A DNA stretch of 64,000 bases from JBHELB01 sp041859045 (GTDB lineage: Bacteria > Hydrogenedentota > Hydrogenedentia > Hydrogenedentales > SLHB01), in NCBI GenBank assembly GCA_041859045.1, contig JBHELB010000057.1, forward strand, positions 124,001-188,000, written 5' to 3'. The notes beneath the pieces were generated by a model. That model worked only from the letters and a program-made list of their open reading frames with translations. It had not been told where the DNA came from and made no database searches. Positions within the stretch are counted from its first letter, which is position 1, and every line of letters begins with the position of its first letter. Below are positions 1-9,200 of the stretch, piece by piece. Both the position numbers and the translations under genes were made by a program.

Positions 1-729
1 CCGTTGAAGCGCGGCGGCCAACTGTTCCGCGGCGGCGGCGGTTCCCGCGCTGGCTTGCGGTATGCTTCCCGGAACAGCCAATCCACGGGCCGATGCGTCG
101 GCGGCGTTTTGCGCCGGTGCGTTTTCGGCGGCGTTGCCCGCTTCGCCCACCGGCCGCGCGCCCGTATTCACCGAATCGTCGTTCGAATCGATTGTCGTTG
201 CATCGTTTTGCCGCGGTTGCGGGGAGGCCTCGCTGGGCGCTGCCGAATCCTGAGGCGGCGCCACCTGGAAATCGATGGACGAACTGCTGCCCTGCGATGG
301 AATTTCGGCGCCCTCCAAGCTGGCGAGGGTTGTCTCGGTAATGTTAAGGGCCGAAGTGCCGCCTTGCGGGTTGGCGACGCGCCGCAACACGATGTTCGCG
401 ACCTCGCCGTTGGTGACCGTGTTTTGCGACATGCCCATCATCACGACGTTGTACTGACCGTCCGTGGATTTGTTGGCTTGCACCTGTCGATCCGCGGCCT
501 GCGCCGCCGCACCGACGCTCGCTCCCACGGGATCAAGGACATTCGGGTCGTATTCGAGCCGGAAATTGAGCGCGGAAACGCCCCCCGCCACATCACCTTC
601 CAGGATGATCGGAACCGTTACTTTGTCGCCTGAGAACTGGGGTTGACCCGCGCGCAGCGTCGCCGCCGCCGCGATCCCTCCCCATAACAAGCTAATCGCT
701 ATGCCCAAGCACAGACTCGAAGCGCGCAT
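1..729 (-). CDS. Secreted cohesin-domain protein, C-terminus cut by window edge
   Basis: The frame is open from an ATG at 729 to base 1 (243 codons, no stop), so the C-terminus lies outside the window. GAGGAGG sits five bases before the ATG. Residues 1-21 form a signal peptide. Residues about 25-145 look like a cohesin fold: a VTVPI strand, then LNFRLEYDPNVLD, the usual cohesin 'YDP.vL' signature, and a later GEVANIVLRR strand. After that the protein becomes an Ala/Pro/Asn/Ser-rich, low-complexity tail, probably a linker. Cohesins bind dockerins in cellulosomes but also occur in unrelated surface proteins. No dockerin was recognised in this window, so a cellulosome role is not shown. Confidence 0.75.
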   Translation of the reverse strand, partial: MRASSLCLGIAISLLWGGIAAAATLRAGQPQFSGDKVTVPIILEGDVAGGVSALNFRLEYDPNVLDPVGASVGAAAQAADRQVQANKSTDGQYNVVMMGMSQNTVTNGEVANIVLRRVANPQGGTSALNITETTLASLEGAEIPSQGSSSSIDFQVAPPQDSAAPSEASPQPRQNDATTIDSNDDSVNTGARPVGEAGNAAENAPAQNAADASARGLAVPGSIPQASAGTAAAAEQLAAALQR

Positions 730-840
730 AGAACCTCCTCGCTGTCTCGAAGCGTTGCCGTCTGGGGTTCAGTAGCCCAGACAGGATATACCTGAATCTC
801 CAAAGTAAATACGCACAGCCGGGAACGCGGGTTGACCGCG

Positions 841-1380
841 TCATACGTCGTTTTTCGTATCGCCGGACTCCGCTGCAGGCGGCTCATCCGAGAACGGCGT
901 GTACATACGCGCGAAAACGTCGGAAGCGCCCAAGACGTAGTGTCGGAACAAGAGAGAAAACACATAGGACCAGCAGAAAACCTTGATGACGCCGGTAAAT
1001 CCCAGTGCTAGTCCCGAAACCATAATCGGCAAAGGCTGACCAAGAACGGAATGTTTCAGGAAAGACACGGTCATTTCTAGTGGAAGCGGGATAAAAGCCA
1101 GAATCGCCACAATGACGGCCTGGGCCATGCGTGCGTGCGTGGCGAGCGCGCCCAAGCCATTCTTCAGGCATTGCCGACCGACAAACAGGGAGAAATAGAT
1201 TACTAAAGCGATAAAGAGAAACAACGAGGAATTTACGAGGGCGTCCTGGGTGACAACGCCGCTCCACTCACGCAGCAGGTAGAAGAACTCGAGCGGCGCA
1301 AATCCAACGGCTAAGAAAATCTGCCAGAGCAAGAACGTCGGCAGAGACCAGCCGTCCCCCTCTTGTCGGATTTCCGTCAC
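841..1380 (-). CDS. Hypothetical membrane protein, about four TM helices
   Basis: A 179-residue protein starting with GTG at 1380, preceded by TGGAGA at suitable spacing. It has about four hydrophobic segments (near residues 18-37, 50-70, 88-108 and 117-145) and a polar tail ending in acidic and Lys residues. I recognise no family. It lies on the minus strand upstream of the cohesin gene with a gap of about 110 bases, so the two may be cotranscribed. The membrane location is inferred from hydrophobicity alone. Confidence 0.6.
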   Translation of the reverse strand: MTEIRQEGDGWSLPTFLLWQIFLAVGFAPLEFFYLLREWSGVVTQDALVNSSLFLFIALVIYFSLFVGRQCLKNGLGALATHARMAQAVIVAILAFIPLPLEMTVSFLKHSVLGQPLPIMVSGLALGFTGVIKVFCWSYVFSLLFRHYVLGASDVFARMYTPFSDEPPAAESGDTKNDV

Positions 1381-1555
1381 ACCGGTCTCCAGGTTTCTTT
1401 GCCGAACATTGAGAAGATATCACGTGCCTTACGGGAAGGCACTGCGTTTGCAGAAACGGTATGACTGCAAAGGCTTGCGGATATTAAGGCAGACAACGGC
1501 GGGAATTGTCAACCTGTTCGCCCTCTTTTGCAGGAGAGGAGGCTGTCGGGCGTAT

Positions 1556-1852
1556 CTAGAAATTGCGAATCCCGTGGAAAACGCCGAACAGCCTCGATGC
1601 GAAGAAAAGAAAGAGGAGCAGCCCGACGATGGTCATGACGATCCGGAACGTTACGTAGCGGTTTGCTGCTTCCCCAAGCGACCGATTCTCCTCGAAAAGC
1701 GATTGGGGCTGTCCCGACGAAACTCCCGAGACGGCATTGTCGGCCGGGGCGTCGGAGAGGAGTTTTCTTTTTGCCGCGCTGAACTCATCCTCGGTTAGCG
1801 CCCCTGACTCTCGAAGTTTCTCAAGCTGCTGCAACTCCTCGACAAGCCCCAT
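1556..1852 (-). CDS. SHOCT-domain small membrane protein
   Basis: A 98-residue protein. The frame could extend upstream to 2008, but GAGGGGA before the ATG at 1852 and the position of the SHOCT motif favour 1852. Residues 2-32 are a SHOCT domain (LEKLRESGALTEDEFSAAK), a short helical module usually found at protein ends and linked to oligomerisation. One C-terminal membrane helix follows (about residues 70-88, VGLLLFLFF). SHOCT proteins of this size have no known enzymatic role. It is divergent from thrS, so the bases between 1853 and 2028 must carry both promoters. Confidence 0.7.
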   Translation of the reverse strand: MGLVEELQQLEKLRESGALTEDEFSAAKRKLLSDAPADNAVSGVSSGQPQSLFEENRSLGEAANRYVTFRIVMTIVGLLLFLFFASRLFGVFHGIRNF

Positions 1853-2028
1853 GGCATTTTTCCCCTCGCGATCGGTTCCAATCGTTTCGGACCTTCCCCA
1901 GTCGATCCAGGATATGTAAATAAACTGTGCGAAACAACCCCAGCTTTTGCTTTTCCCTCGGGGGCGTGGCACTATAGCCCCTATTCTTTTGGGCGTTGAC
2001 GCGTACAAGACGCGTGCAAGGAGTGATT

Positions 2029-3951
2029 ATGAGCAGCATTCGCATTTCGCTTCCCGATGGTTCTATTCGCGAGGTCGCGGAAGGGGCGACCGCGCTAACG
2101 TTGGCCGAGCAGATTGGCCGCCGATTGGCGAAGGACGCGACGGGCGCAAAGATTAACGGCGAAGTGCGTGACCTGATGACGCCACTGCAGGACGGAGACC
2201 GCATCGAGATTCTGACGTTTTCGACGCGCGAGGGGCAGGACGTGTTTCGTCACAGCGCCGCGCACATCATGGCGGCGGCGGTGCTGCGGGTGCGTCCGGG
2301 AACAAAGTTGGCCATCGGTCCGTCCATTGAAGACGGGTTCTACTACGATCTTGACTCGGATCGTCCGTTGACCGAGGAAGACTTCGCGGCGATTGAGGCG
2401 GAAATGGCCAAGATTGTCGGGGAAGACTCGGCGTTCGTGCGCAAAGAGGTTTCGAAGGCCGAGGCGCTGGCGTACTTTACGTCGCGCAACGACGACTACA
2501 AGCTCGAGATGATTAACGAACTCGAGGATGGGACCATCACCTACTACGAGAACGGCGACTTCACGGACCTTTGCCGCGGACCGCATTTGCCGTCGACCGG
2601 TCGCGTGAAGGCGTTCAAGCTGTTGAGCGTGGCGGGTGCGTATTGGCGCGGGGACGAGAAGCGTCCGATGCTCCAACGCATTTACGGCACCGCGTTTCCG
2701 AGCCAGAAGGAACTGGACGAATACCTGCACCTTCGCGCGGAGGCGGAGAAGCGCGATCACCGCAAGTTGGGTAAGCAACTGAATCTTTTCAGTTTCCATG
2801 AGGCCGGTCCCGGATTCCCCTTCTTCCATCCCAAGGGCATGATCGTGCTCAACACGCTGATTGATTTTTGGCGTGCGGAACACCGCAGGCGCGGCTATGG
2901 CGAGTTGCGCACCCCGCTCATTCTCGATCGCGGGTTGTGGGAGCAGTCGGGACACTGGGATCACTATCGCGAGAATATGTATTTCACGAAGATCGACGAG
3001 CGCGATTTCGCGGTCAAGCCGATGAATTGCCCCGGCGGCATGTTGGTCTACAAGTCCGGGCTGCATAGCTATCGCGACTTACCGTTGCGTCTCGCGGAGT
3101 TGGGCACCGTGCATCGCCATGAGAAATCCGGCGTGCTGCACGGTCTCACCCGAGTGCGGATGTTTACCCAGGACGACGCGCACATCTTCATGACTCCGGA
3201 TCAGATCCAGGACGAGGTCTTGGGCGTGATTGATTTCGTGAACCACGTTTATTCGATGCTGGGCTTGGAGTATACGGTGGAGTTGAGCACGCGGCCGGAG
3301 AACTCGATCGGCAGCGATGAAATGTGGGAGCGCGCCACGAACGCCCTGCGCCAGGCGCTTGAGGCGAAGGGGATGGATTTCAAGGTGAACGAAGGCGACG
3401 GGGCGTTCTACGGGCCGAAGATCGATTTCCATGTGCGCGATTCGCTGAAGCGGTCGTGGCAGTGTGCGACGATCCAGCTCGATTTCGCGATGCCGGAGAA
3501 GTTCGATCTTGAGTATATGGGCGCGGATGGTGAGCGGCACCGGCCGGTGATGATTCATCGCGTGATTTACGGCGCGATTGAACGTTTCTTTGGTATTCTC
3601 ATCGAGCACTTCGCCGGGGCATTCCCAACATGGCTTGCGCCGGTGCAGGCAATGGTCATTCCCGTGGCGGATGCGTACGCGGACTACGCGCAGAAGGTTC
3701 GTGACGCGTTGCGTGCGGCGGGCTTTCGTGTTGATGCGGACTTCAGCAATGACACGCTGAAGTACAAAATTCGAAACGCACAGACGCAGCAGGTGCCCTA
3801 TATGCTGATCGTGGGCGATCGCGAACAGGCGGCGGACGCCGTCTCTGTTCGCCATCGTCGTCTTGCCGATCTGGGAAGTATGTCGCTGGTCGATTTCCAG
3901 GCGCGTCTTGCCAGCGAGGTCGAGAATAAGGTGCTCGAACCGACGGCATAG
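2029..3951 (+). CDS. thrS: Threonyl-tRNA synthetase
   Basis: ThrRS charges tRNA-Thr with threonine in the cytoplasm. At 640 residues it matches the usual length. Domains in order: TGS (about 1-62), the editing domain with its HSAAH zinc/hydrolysis motif (near residue 73), the class II catalytic core with the zinc-binding Cys in NCPGGM and motif 2 around VRMFTQDDAH, and the anticodon-binding domain at the C-terminus. The frame is open from 1996, but AAGGAG directly before the ATG at 2029 and the TGS alignment fix this start. No T-box-like leader was recognised upstream. The next gene begins about 40 bases downstream. Confidence 0.97.
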   Translation: MSSIRISLPDGSIREVAEGATALTLAEQIGRRLAKDATGAKINGEVRDLMTPLQDGDRIEILTFSTREGQDVFRHSAAHIMAAAVLRVRPGTKLAIGPSIEDGFYYDLDSDRPLTEEDFAAIEAEMAKIVGEDSAFVRKEVSKAEALAYFTSRNDDYKLEMINELEDGTITYYENGDFTDLCRGPHLPSTGRVKAFKLLSVAGAYWRGDEKRPMLQRIYGTAFPSQKELDEYLHLRAEAEKRDHRKLGKQLNLFSFHEAGPGFPFFHPKGMIVLNTLIDFWRAEHRRRGYGELRTPLILDRGLWEQSGHWDHYRENMYFTKIDERDFAVKPMNCPGGMLVYKSGLHSYRDLPLRLAELGTVHRHEKSGVLHGLTRVRMFTQDDAHIFMTPDQIQDEVLGVIDFVNHVYSMLGLEYTVELSTRPENSIGSDEMWERATNALRQALEAKGMDFKVNEGDGAFYGPKIDFHVRDSLKRSWQCATIQLDFAMPEKFDLEYMGADGERHRPVMIHRVIYGAIERFFGILIEHFAGAFPTWLAPVQAMVIPVADAYADYAQKVRDALRAAGFRVDADFSNDTLKYKIRNAQTQQVPYMLIVGDREQAADAVSVRHRRLADLGSMSLVDFQARLASEVENKVLEPTA

Positions 3952-3993
3952 CGCGCTAGTCACTCTTGGGCCGCGAACAGGAGGAGTCTCTCC

Positions 3994-6129
3994 ATGAACA
4001 TGCTGGGCGTGATGGTGACGATGTGGGGACTGGTTGCGGCAGTAGAGAGTAGCGAGGCGCAGCGGCCCTTTGTGCAAGAAGTCGCGACGGTGTTCACGAC
4101 GGCCCAGGGGTTGCCCGAGGGCGTTGTGTCGGCCATATGGTTTGGCGCGGACGGCGCTCCGGTTGCGCAATTGCCGCAGGGGACGTTCCGCTATGACGGA
4201 AAGAACTGGGTCTCGGCAAGCGCCAACGCCCCGAAAATCGCCCGCGTTCAAGGAACACTTCCCGTAAGCCCTGAGGCGATCACCGCGCAGGCTCACCGCG
4301 CCGATTCCGCGGCGATAGGCTGTGCGGACGGTCTTTACCTGCGTCCTGCGGCTGAGAAGAAATGGACCAAAGTTTACCCTGCCGATGCCAAGTACAGTTG
4401 GGCTCCACGCAACGTCCGCGTGCTGGTTTATGATTCGAAAGGCCGCCTGTGGTTTGGCAGCGACGAGGGCGTTGGCCTGTGGGACGGCAGTACCTGGAAA
4501 CTGTTCACGGGAAAGGAAGGACTGCCGTACAACCGCTTCACGTGCGCTATCGCCGGCGAAGACGGCGCGGTGTGGTTCGGCACGGAGAAGGGCGCGATCC
4601 GTGCGGACGGTGAACGATTTGCGTTTCGCGCGAACCGGCGGTGGTTGGCGGGGGAGAAGGTGACGTCGATTGCTGTCGAGCCCAACGGCACGGCATGGAT
4701 CGCGACGGATGGCGGTGTCTCGCGTATCGAACGCAAGCCGATGACGCTGGACGCCAAGGCCGCGTATTTTGTCGACCAAGTGGAAAAGCGCCACGTCCGC
4801 ATGGGCTACGTCGCGGATTGCCGTCTGCGCGAGCAATACGTCGTTGACTCCTGGCAGCCCAAGCTCACCGACAACGATGGCATGTATACCTCGATGTACG
4901 GGGCGGCGCAGTCGTTTCGCTATGCGGTGACGGGCGATCCCGAGGCGAAGGCGCTGGCGAAGCGCACATTCGAGGCCTGCAAGGCGCTGGTGGACGTGAC
5001 GGCCGAGGTCCCGGGGATGCGCGGTTTTCCGGCGCGCGTGCTGATTCCCGCCGATTGGCCGGAGAACGTGAATGAGGAGTACGGCGCGGCGTATAACGAG
5101 CGCAAGCGCAAGCGCGATCCGTTCTGGAAGATGATTCTGCCGCGTTACGTGAAGACTTCCGATGGGAAATTCATGTGGAAATGCGACACGAGTTCGGACG
5201 AACTGGCTGGGCATTACCTCTTCTACGGTGTTTATTACGATCTTGTCGCGCAGACGGAGGAAGAAAAGAAACCGGTGCGCGAGGTGGTGCGGGATATCAC
5301 GGACCATTTAATTCGCAACGGCTATCTATTGCGTGATCACGACGGCGAACCCACGCGGTGGGGTAATTTCTCTCCAGAGTATTTGAACTCGCCCTATGGC
5401 TGGGAGGCTCGCCCGCTGAACAGTCTGATGATGCTCTCGTTCCTGAATGTTGCCGCGCACGTTACCGGCGATGCGAAGTACGAGCGGGCGGCAAAGGAGT
5501 TGCGTGACAAGCATCACTACCACATCAACGCGATGGCCGGGAAATTCTACTTTCCGCCGTCGGCGACGGTTCCGTGGGACAACAATCTGGGGCTGTTCAG
5601 TTACTACGGGTTGATGAAGTATGAGAAGGACCCAGAACTGCTGTTGATGTATCGGGAAAGCGTCGATGTGTTCTGGCTGTATGTGAGCCGGCAGAAGAAC
5701 GCCCTCTGGAACACGATCTACGGCGCGTTGGCCAAGGATTTCAGCGAGCGTTCGGCGAACGGCGCAACCGCAGGGGCGTTTCCGGAATTGCCCGGCTATG
5801 CAGAGCGCGCGGCCAAGCGCTTTGCGGATAGCGACCCGCGCATGGGAGATGCGGTGGAAATGCTACGCGGAATTCCGCTTGACCTCATCGGCTATCGTAT
5901 GGACAACACCTATCGGTTGGATGTCGTGTTGGACCCGACTCCCGGCGCGGAGGAAAAGACAGGCTGGCATTTCGACGGGCGTGCCTTGCCCATTGAGGAA
6001 TTGGGTCATGTGCGTCAAGATCGAAGCAGTTTTGACCTAGATCAGGCTGAGGACAGTGGCTACGCGGAGCACGAGGGGACGTTTTTTCTCCTTCCTTACT
6101 ATATGGCGCGATACCACGGTCTGATTTAG
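3994..6129 (+). CDS. Secreted beta-propeller (Reg_prop-like) fused to alpha-helical glycosidase-like domain
   Basis: 711 residues, ATG at 3994 after GGAGGAG. A short hydrophobic N-terminus (about 1-22) suggests export. Residues about 35-250 contain propeller repeats of the two-component-regulator-propeller type, for example DSKGRLWFGSDEGVGLWDG and DGAVWFGTEKGAI, each ending in a W-G-T/S turn. From about residue 265 the protein becomes helix-rich with many Tyr, Trp and His residues (DELAGHYLFYGVYYDL, NNLGLFSYYGL), resembling alpha/alpha-barrel glycan enzymes. I cannot name the family or its catalytic residues. Reg_prop repeats normally sit in the periplasmic part of hybrid sensor kinases. Here the following gene is such a kinase, but the propeller is on a separate secreted protein. 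Confidence 0.7.
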   Translation: MNMLGVMVTMWGLVAAVESSEAQRPFVQEVATVFTTAQGLPEGVVSAIWFGADGAPVAQLPQGTFRYDGKNWVSASANAPKIARVQGTLPVSPEAITAQAHRADSAAIGCADGLYLRPAAEKKWTKVYPADAKYSWAPRNVRVLVYDSKGRLWFGSDEGVGLWDGSTWKLFTGKEGLPYNRFTCAIAGEDGAVWFGTEKGAIRADGERFAFRANRRWLAGEKVTSIAVEPNGTAWIATDGGVSRIERKPMTLDAKAAYFVDQVEKRHVRMGYVADCRLREQYVVDSWQPKLTDNDGMYTSMYGAAQSFRYAVTGDPEAKALAKRTFEACKALVDVTAEVPGMRGFPARVLIPADWPENVNEEYGAAYNERKRKRDPFWKMILPRYVKTSDGKFMWKCDTSSDELAGHYLFYGVYYDLVAQTEEEKKPVREVVRDITDHLIRNGYLLRDHDGEPTRWGNFSPEYLNSPYGWEARPLNSLMMLSFLNVAAHVTGDAKYERAAKELRDKHHYHINAMAGKFYFPPSATVPWDNNLGLFSYYGLMKYEKDPELLLMYRESVDVFWLYVSRQKNALWNTIYGALAKDFSERSANGATAGAFPELPGYAERAAKRFADSDPRMGDAVEMLRGIPLDLIGYRMDNTYRLDVVLDPTPGAEEKTGWHFDGRALPIEELGHVRQDRSSFDLDQAEDSGYAEHEGTFFLLPYYMARYHGLI

Positions 6130-6254
6130 ACGGAGATTTCCCGGATTTTGCTCCGCCTCTTTGGCACACCCCGCAAATAGCTTGACGGTATTCTGGAAAA
6201 TTGGTAGGCTAATCTCAGTTGCCGGGCGAGGAGCTATGTTGGCGGGGGGTGCAC

Positions 6255-9200
6255 GTGTCGGATTATTTGTCCTCGCAGCTTGATTATATCTTCTTTGTCT
6301 ATGGGGCGGCATTTCTCGTTCTTGCGGCATGTTGCCAGGTGCTGACTCGGACACTTCCCTATTCTCCTCTTCCCTGGGGATGGCTTGCGCTGTTTGGGCT
6401 TCTGCATGGCCTGAACGAATGGCTTGATATGCTGGCCTTCTCGCTCGGCGATCCCTTTGCCTTCAAGGTCGTGCGCACGATCAATCTGGTTGCCTCTTTT
6501 GTGGCGCTCCTGGAGTTTGCGCGTCTGGGCCACAAAGGCCTGGAGGGGAAAACCCTTGGGCGCTGGGTGCTGGTCGTGGCAATGGTTCTTCCGCTGACGG
6601 CGCTCTTCCACGATCTTACTCTGGCGAACGTGCTTTCGCGCTATCTGGTGGGTTTGCCTGGCGCGCTTTGGGCGGCGCTTGTGCTGTTGCTCTACGCGCG
6701 GAGTCTCAAACCGACGGTCCCGGGCCTGTTTGCGGGCGCGGCGGCTTTTGCGCTCTATGGACTAGCCTCAGGGCTCGTCGTTCCAAGGATGGCCTTTCCT
6801 CCCGCCACGTTCCTGAACCACGAGACGTTTCTTGCGGTCGTGGGCGTGCCCGTCCAGCTCGTGCGTGGGGCGCTGGCATTGATGACGGCGTTTGCCGTAT
6901 GGAGTCTTGGCCAGGCTTCGAGTCCCATGTCTGTCGAGACGCAGGCGCTCCTTGGCGAGCGCGCGTGGGGACGCTGGTTTGCGGCGGGGTTGGTTGGTCT
7001 GTTTGGCGTCGGCTGGTATTACGTCGACAACGAAGGTCAAGAGACCTTGCTGGAGGCGCGGGCCCACTTAGCGGCGGAAGCGAACACATTGGTTCACTTT
7101 ATGCCGGTCAGCGAAGTGAAGTCGCTGCAGGAATCGCTGGCGCGCGGCGCGCTCGACACAAGCGGATTTGCCTACAAAGATCTCAAGGAGCAACTCGGGC
7201 GCATCCAGACGGCATTGACGGCGTGTCCGTACGTGGCGCTGGTGTTTGTGCAAGACCGGGATAAGATTGTTGCTGTCGATTCATCGCCCGATACCTTGGA
7301 CCAAGACGCCCCGCGCGGCGCCGCAAAAATACTTCCAGCGGAATATCTCGAAGAGACCGCGCGGGTTGATACCAGCCGGTTTCTGGGCAGCATCGAGCGT
7401 GATGGCCGCAGGTTTGACGTCTTTTCCGCCGTGGTGCGGGATTCGGACTCGGGGGCTGCTCTCGCGCAACTCATCACGCACCGCGACGCGCAGATCACGT
7501 CGGCGGAGGCGAACCGCGAGCGGTTGGAGCACATTGCCACGCTGATGGTGGTTGTTGCGCTTCTTATTGCGCTCTTTTTGTTTCGCGCCCGGCGTCGGGA
7601 GACGGTGGTGCGTTTGCATCAAGCAGAGCAGCGCTACCGCACCTTGGTCGAGGGGTCGCCGAACACGATTACGCTTTACGATGCGAAGGGAATTTGCCGG
7701 GCGGTGAATCGTTCCGGGCTGGCCATGCTTGGGCTCGAGGAAAGCCAAGTCGTTGGACGTTCCTGCTGGGATATTTGGCCTGTGCCGTTGCAGGCGCGTA
7801 TACGCGCTCTATTCGAGCAAGCGAACGGTGGCCAGCGTAGTGAATGGGAGGAGGAGTTCATACGTCCCGATGGGCAAAGCCTGACTCTGCAGATCGTGTT
7901 GAACCCCGTCGATGAACAGGGAGAGACGCGGCGTGGAGTCGTGGGGATCGCGTTGAACGTCACCGATCGCAAAGAGGCGCGCGCGATGGAGCGACGCCTG
8001 ATTGGTATTCTCGACGCGACGCCGGATTTTGTCGGAATCGTGGACAATCAAGGCAAGGCGATCTATCTCAACAGCGCGGCTCGGCAACTGCTTGGTCTCG
8101 CTGCGGAGGGGGAGTTGCCGCGACTTCGTCTTTCCGACTTTTTCCCGCGCGAGTCGCTCCGGCGCATTGTGAAAGAGGCGATTCCTTTCGCGATACGCGA
8201 TGGGGTTTGGGTAGGGGATTCCGCGGTACGCGTTCCAGGGAAAGGCGCTCTTCCTGCATCCCAAGTGCTCATCGCGCACAGAGATGAGCGTGGCGAGGTT
8301 CGCTACTTTTCGACGATTATTCGGGATATCAGCGCGCGTCTACAAGCCGAGGAGATACTGCGCGAGAGCGAGGAAAAATATCGTCTGCTGTTTGACAGTT
8401 CGGGCGAAGGTTTCTTCCTCATGAGCGACGTGTTGGAGACGTGCAACGATCGGCTGTGCAATATCCTCGGATATAGCCGCGACGAACTAATCGGCCGTTC
8501 CCCCATCGAACTTTCGCCCGTTGAGCAGCCGGATGGCGCCAACTCCCTGGAAAGGGGAGAGGCCTATGCCAACGCGGCCAAGGCCGGTCAGGCTCAATCC
8601 TTCTATTGGCAACATCTCCGCAAAGACAACGTCCTTATCGACTGCGAGATCGTGCTAAAGCGTCTTGTGCTGCGCGGAGAAACGCTCTTGCTTGGAACGA
8701 TGCGCGATGTGACGTTCCAGCGGCGCGCGGAACAAGCGCTGCGCGACAGCGAGGAGCGGTTCCGCTCGATCAGCGAGGCGGCTCAGGACGCCATCATCAT
8801 GATGGATAACGAGGGCTGCATTTCTCTTTGGAATCCGGCGGCGGAGCGCATCTTCGGCTACCGGGCGAGCGAAGCGATCGGCAAACTGTTACACACGCTT
8901 ATCGCGCCTCCAGAGATGTTTGCGGACTTTCAGGCCGCATTTGCGCAGTGGCGGAATACCGGAACGGGCGCCGCGGTGGGCGGCGTCACGGAATTGCCCG
9001 CCGTACGCAAAGGCGGCGCGCGGCTGGAGATCGAGTTGTCGCTCTCGTCGGTGCGCATAGGGGGCGTTTGGAATGCCGTGGGAATCTGCCGCGACATTTC
9101 AGACCGCAAGAAAGCGGAACAGGCGCTGCGTGCTTCGGAAACGCGTATCAGGCGGATCACCGACAATATGCTCGACCTCATCGCCGAGCTGGATTTGGAA

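Noticed and set aside
1996..2028. Earlier ATG for thrS
   Set aside because: The 11 extra residues do not match the TGS domain start and lack a ribosome-binding site; AAGGAG precedes ATG 2029.
3079..5307. 742-codon open frame on the minus strand
   Set aside because: It is antisense to thrS and the propeller protein, both with clear families, and is Arg/His-rich as expected for a shadow frame in high-GC DNA.
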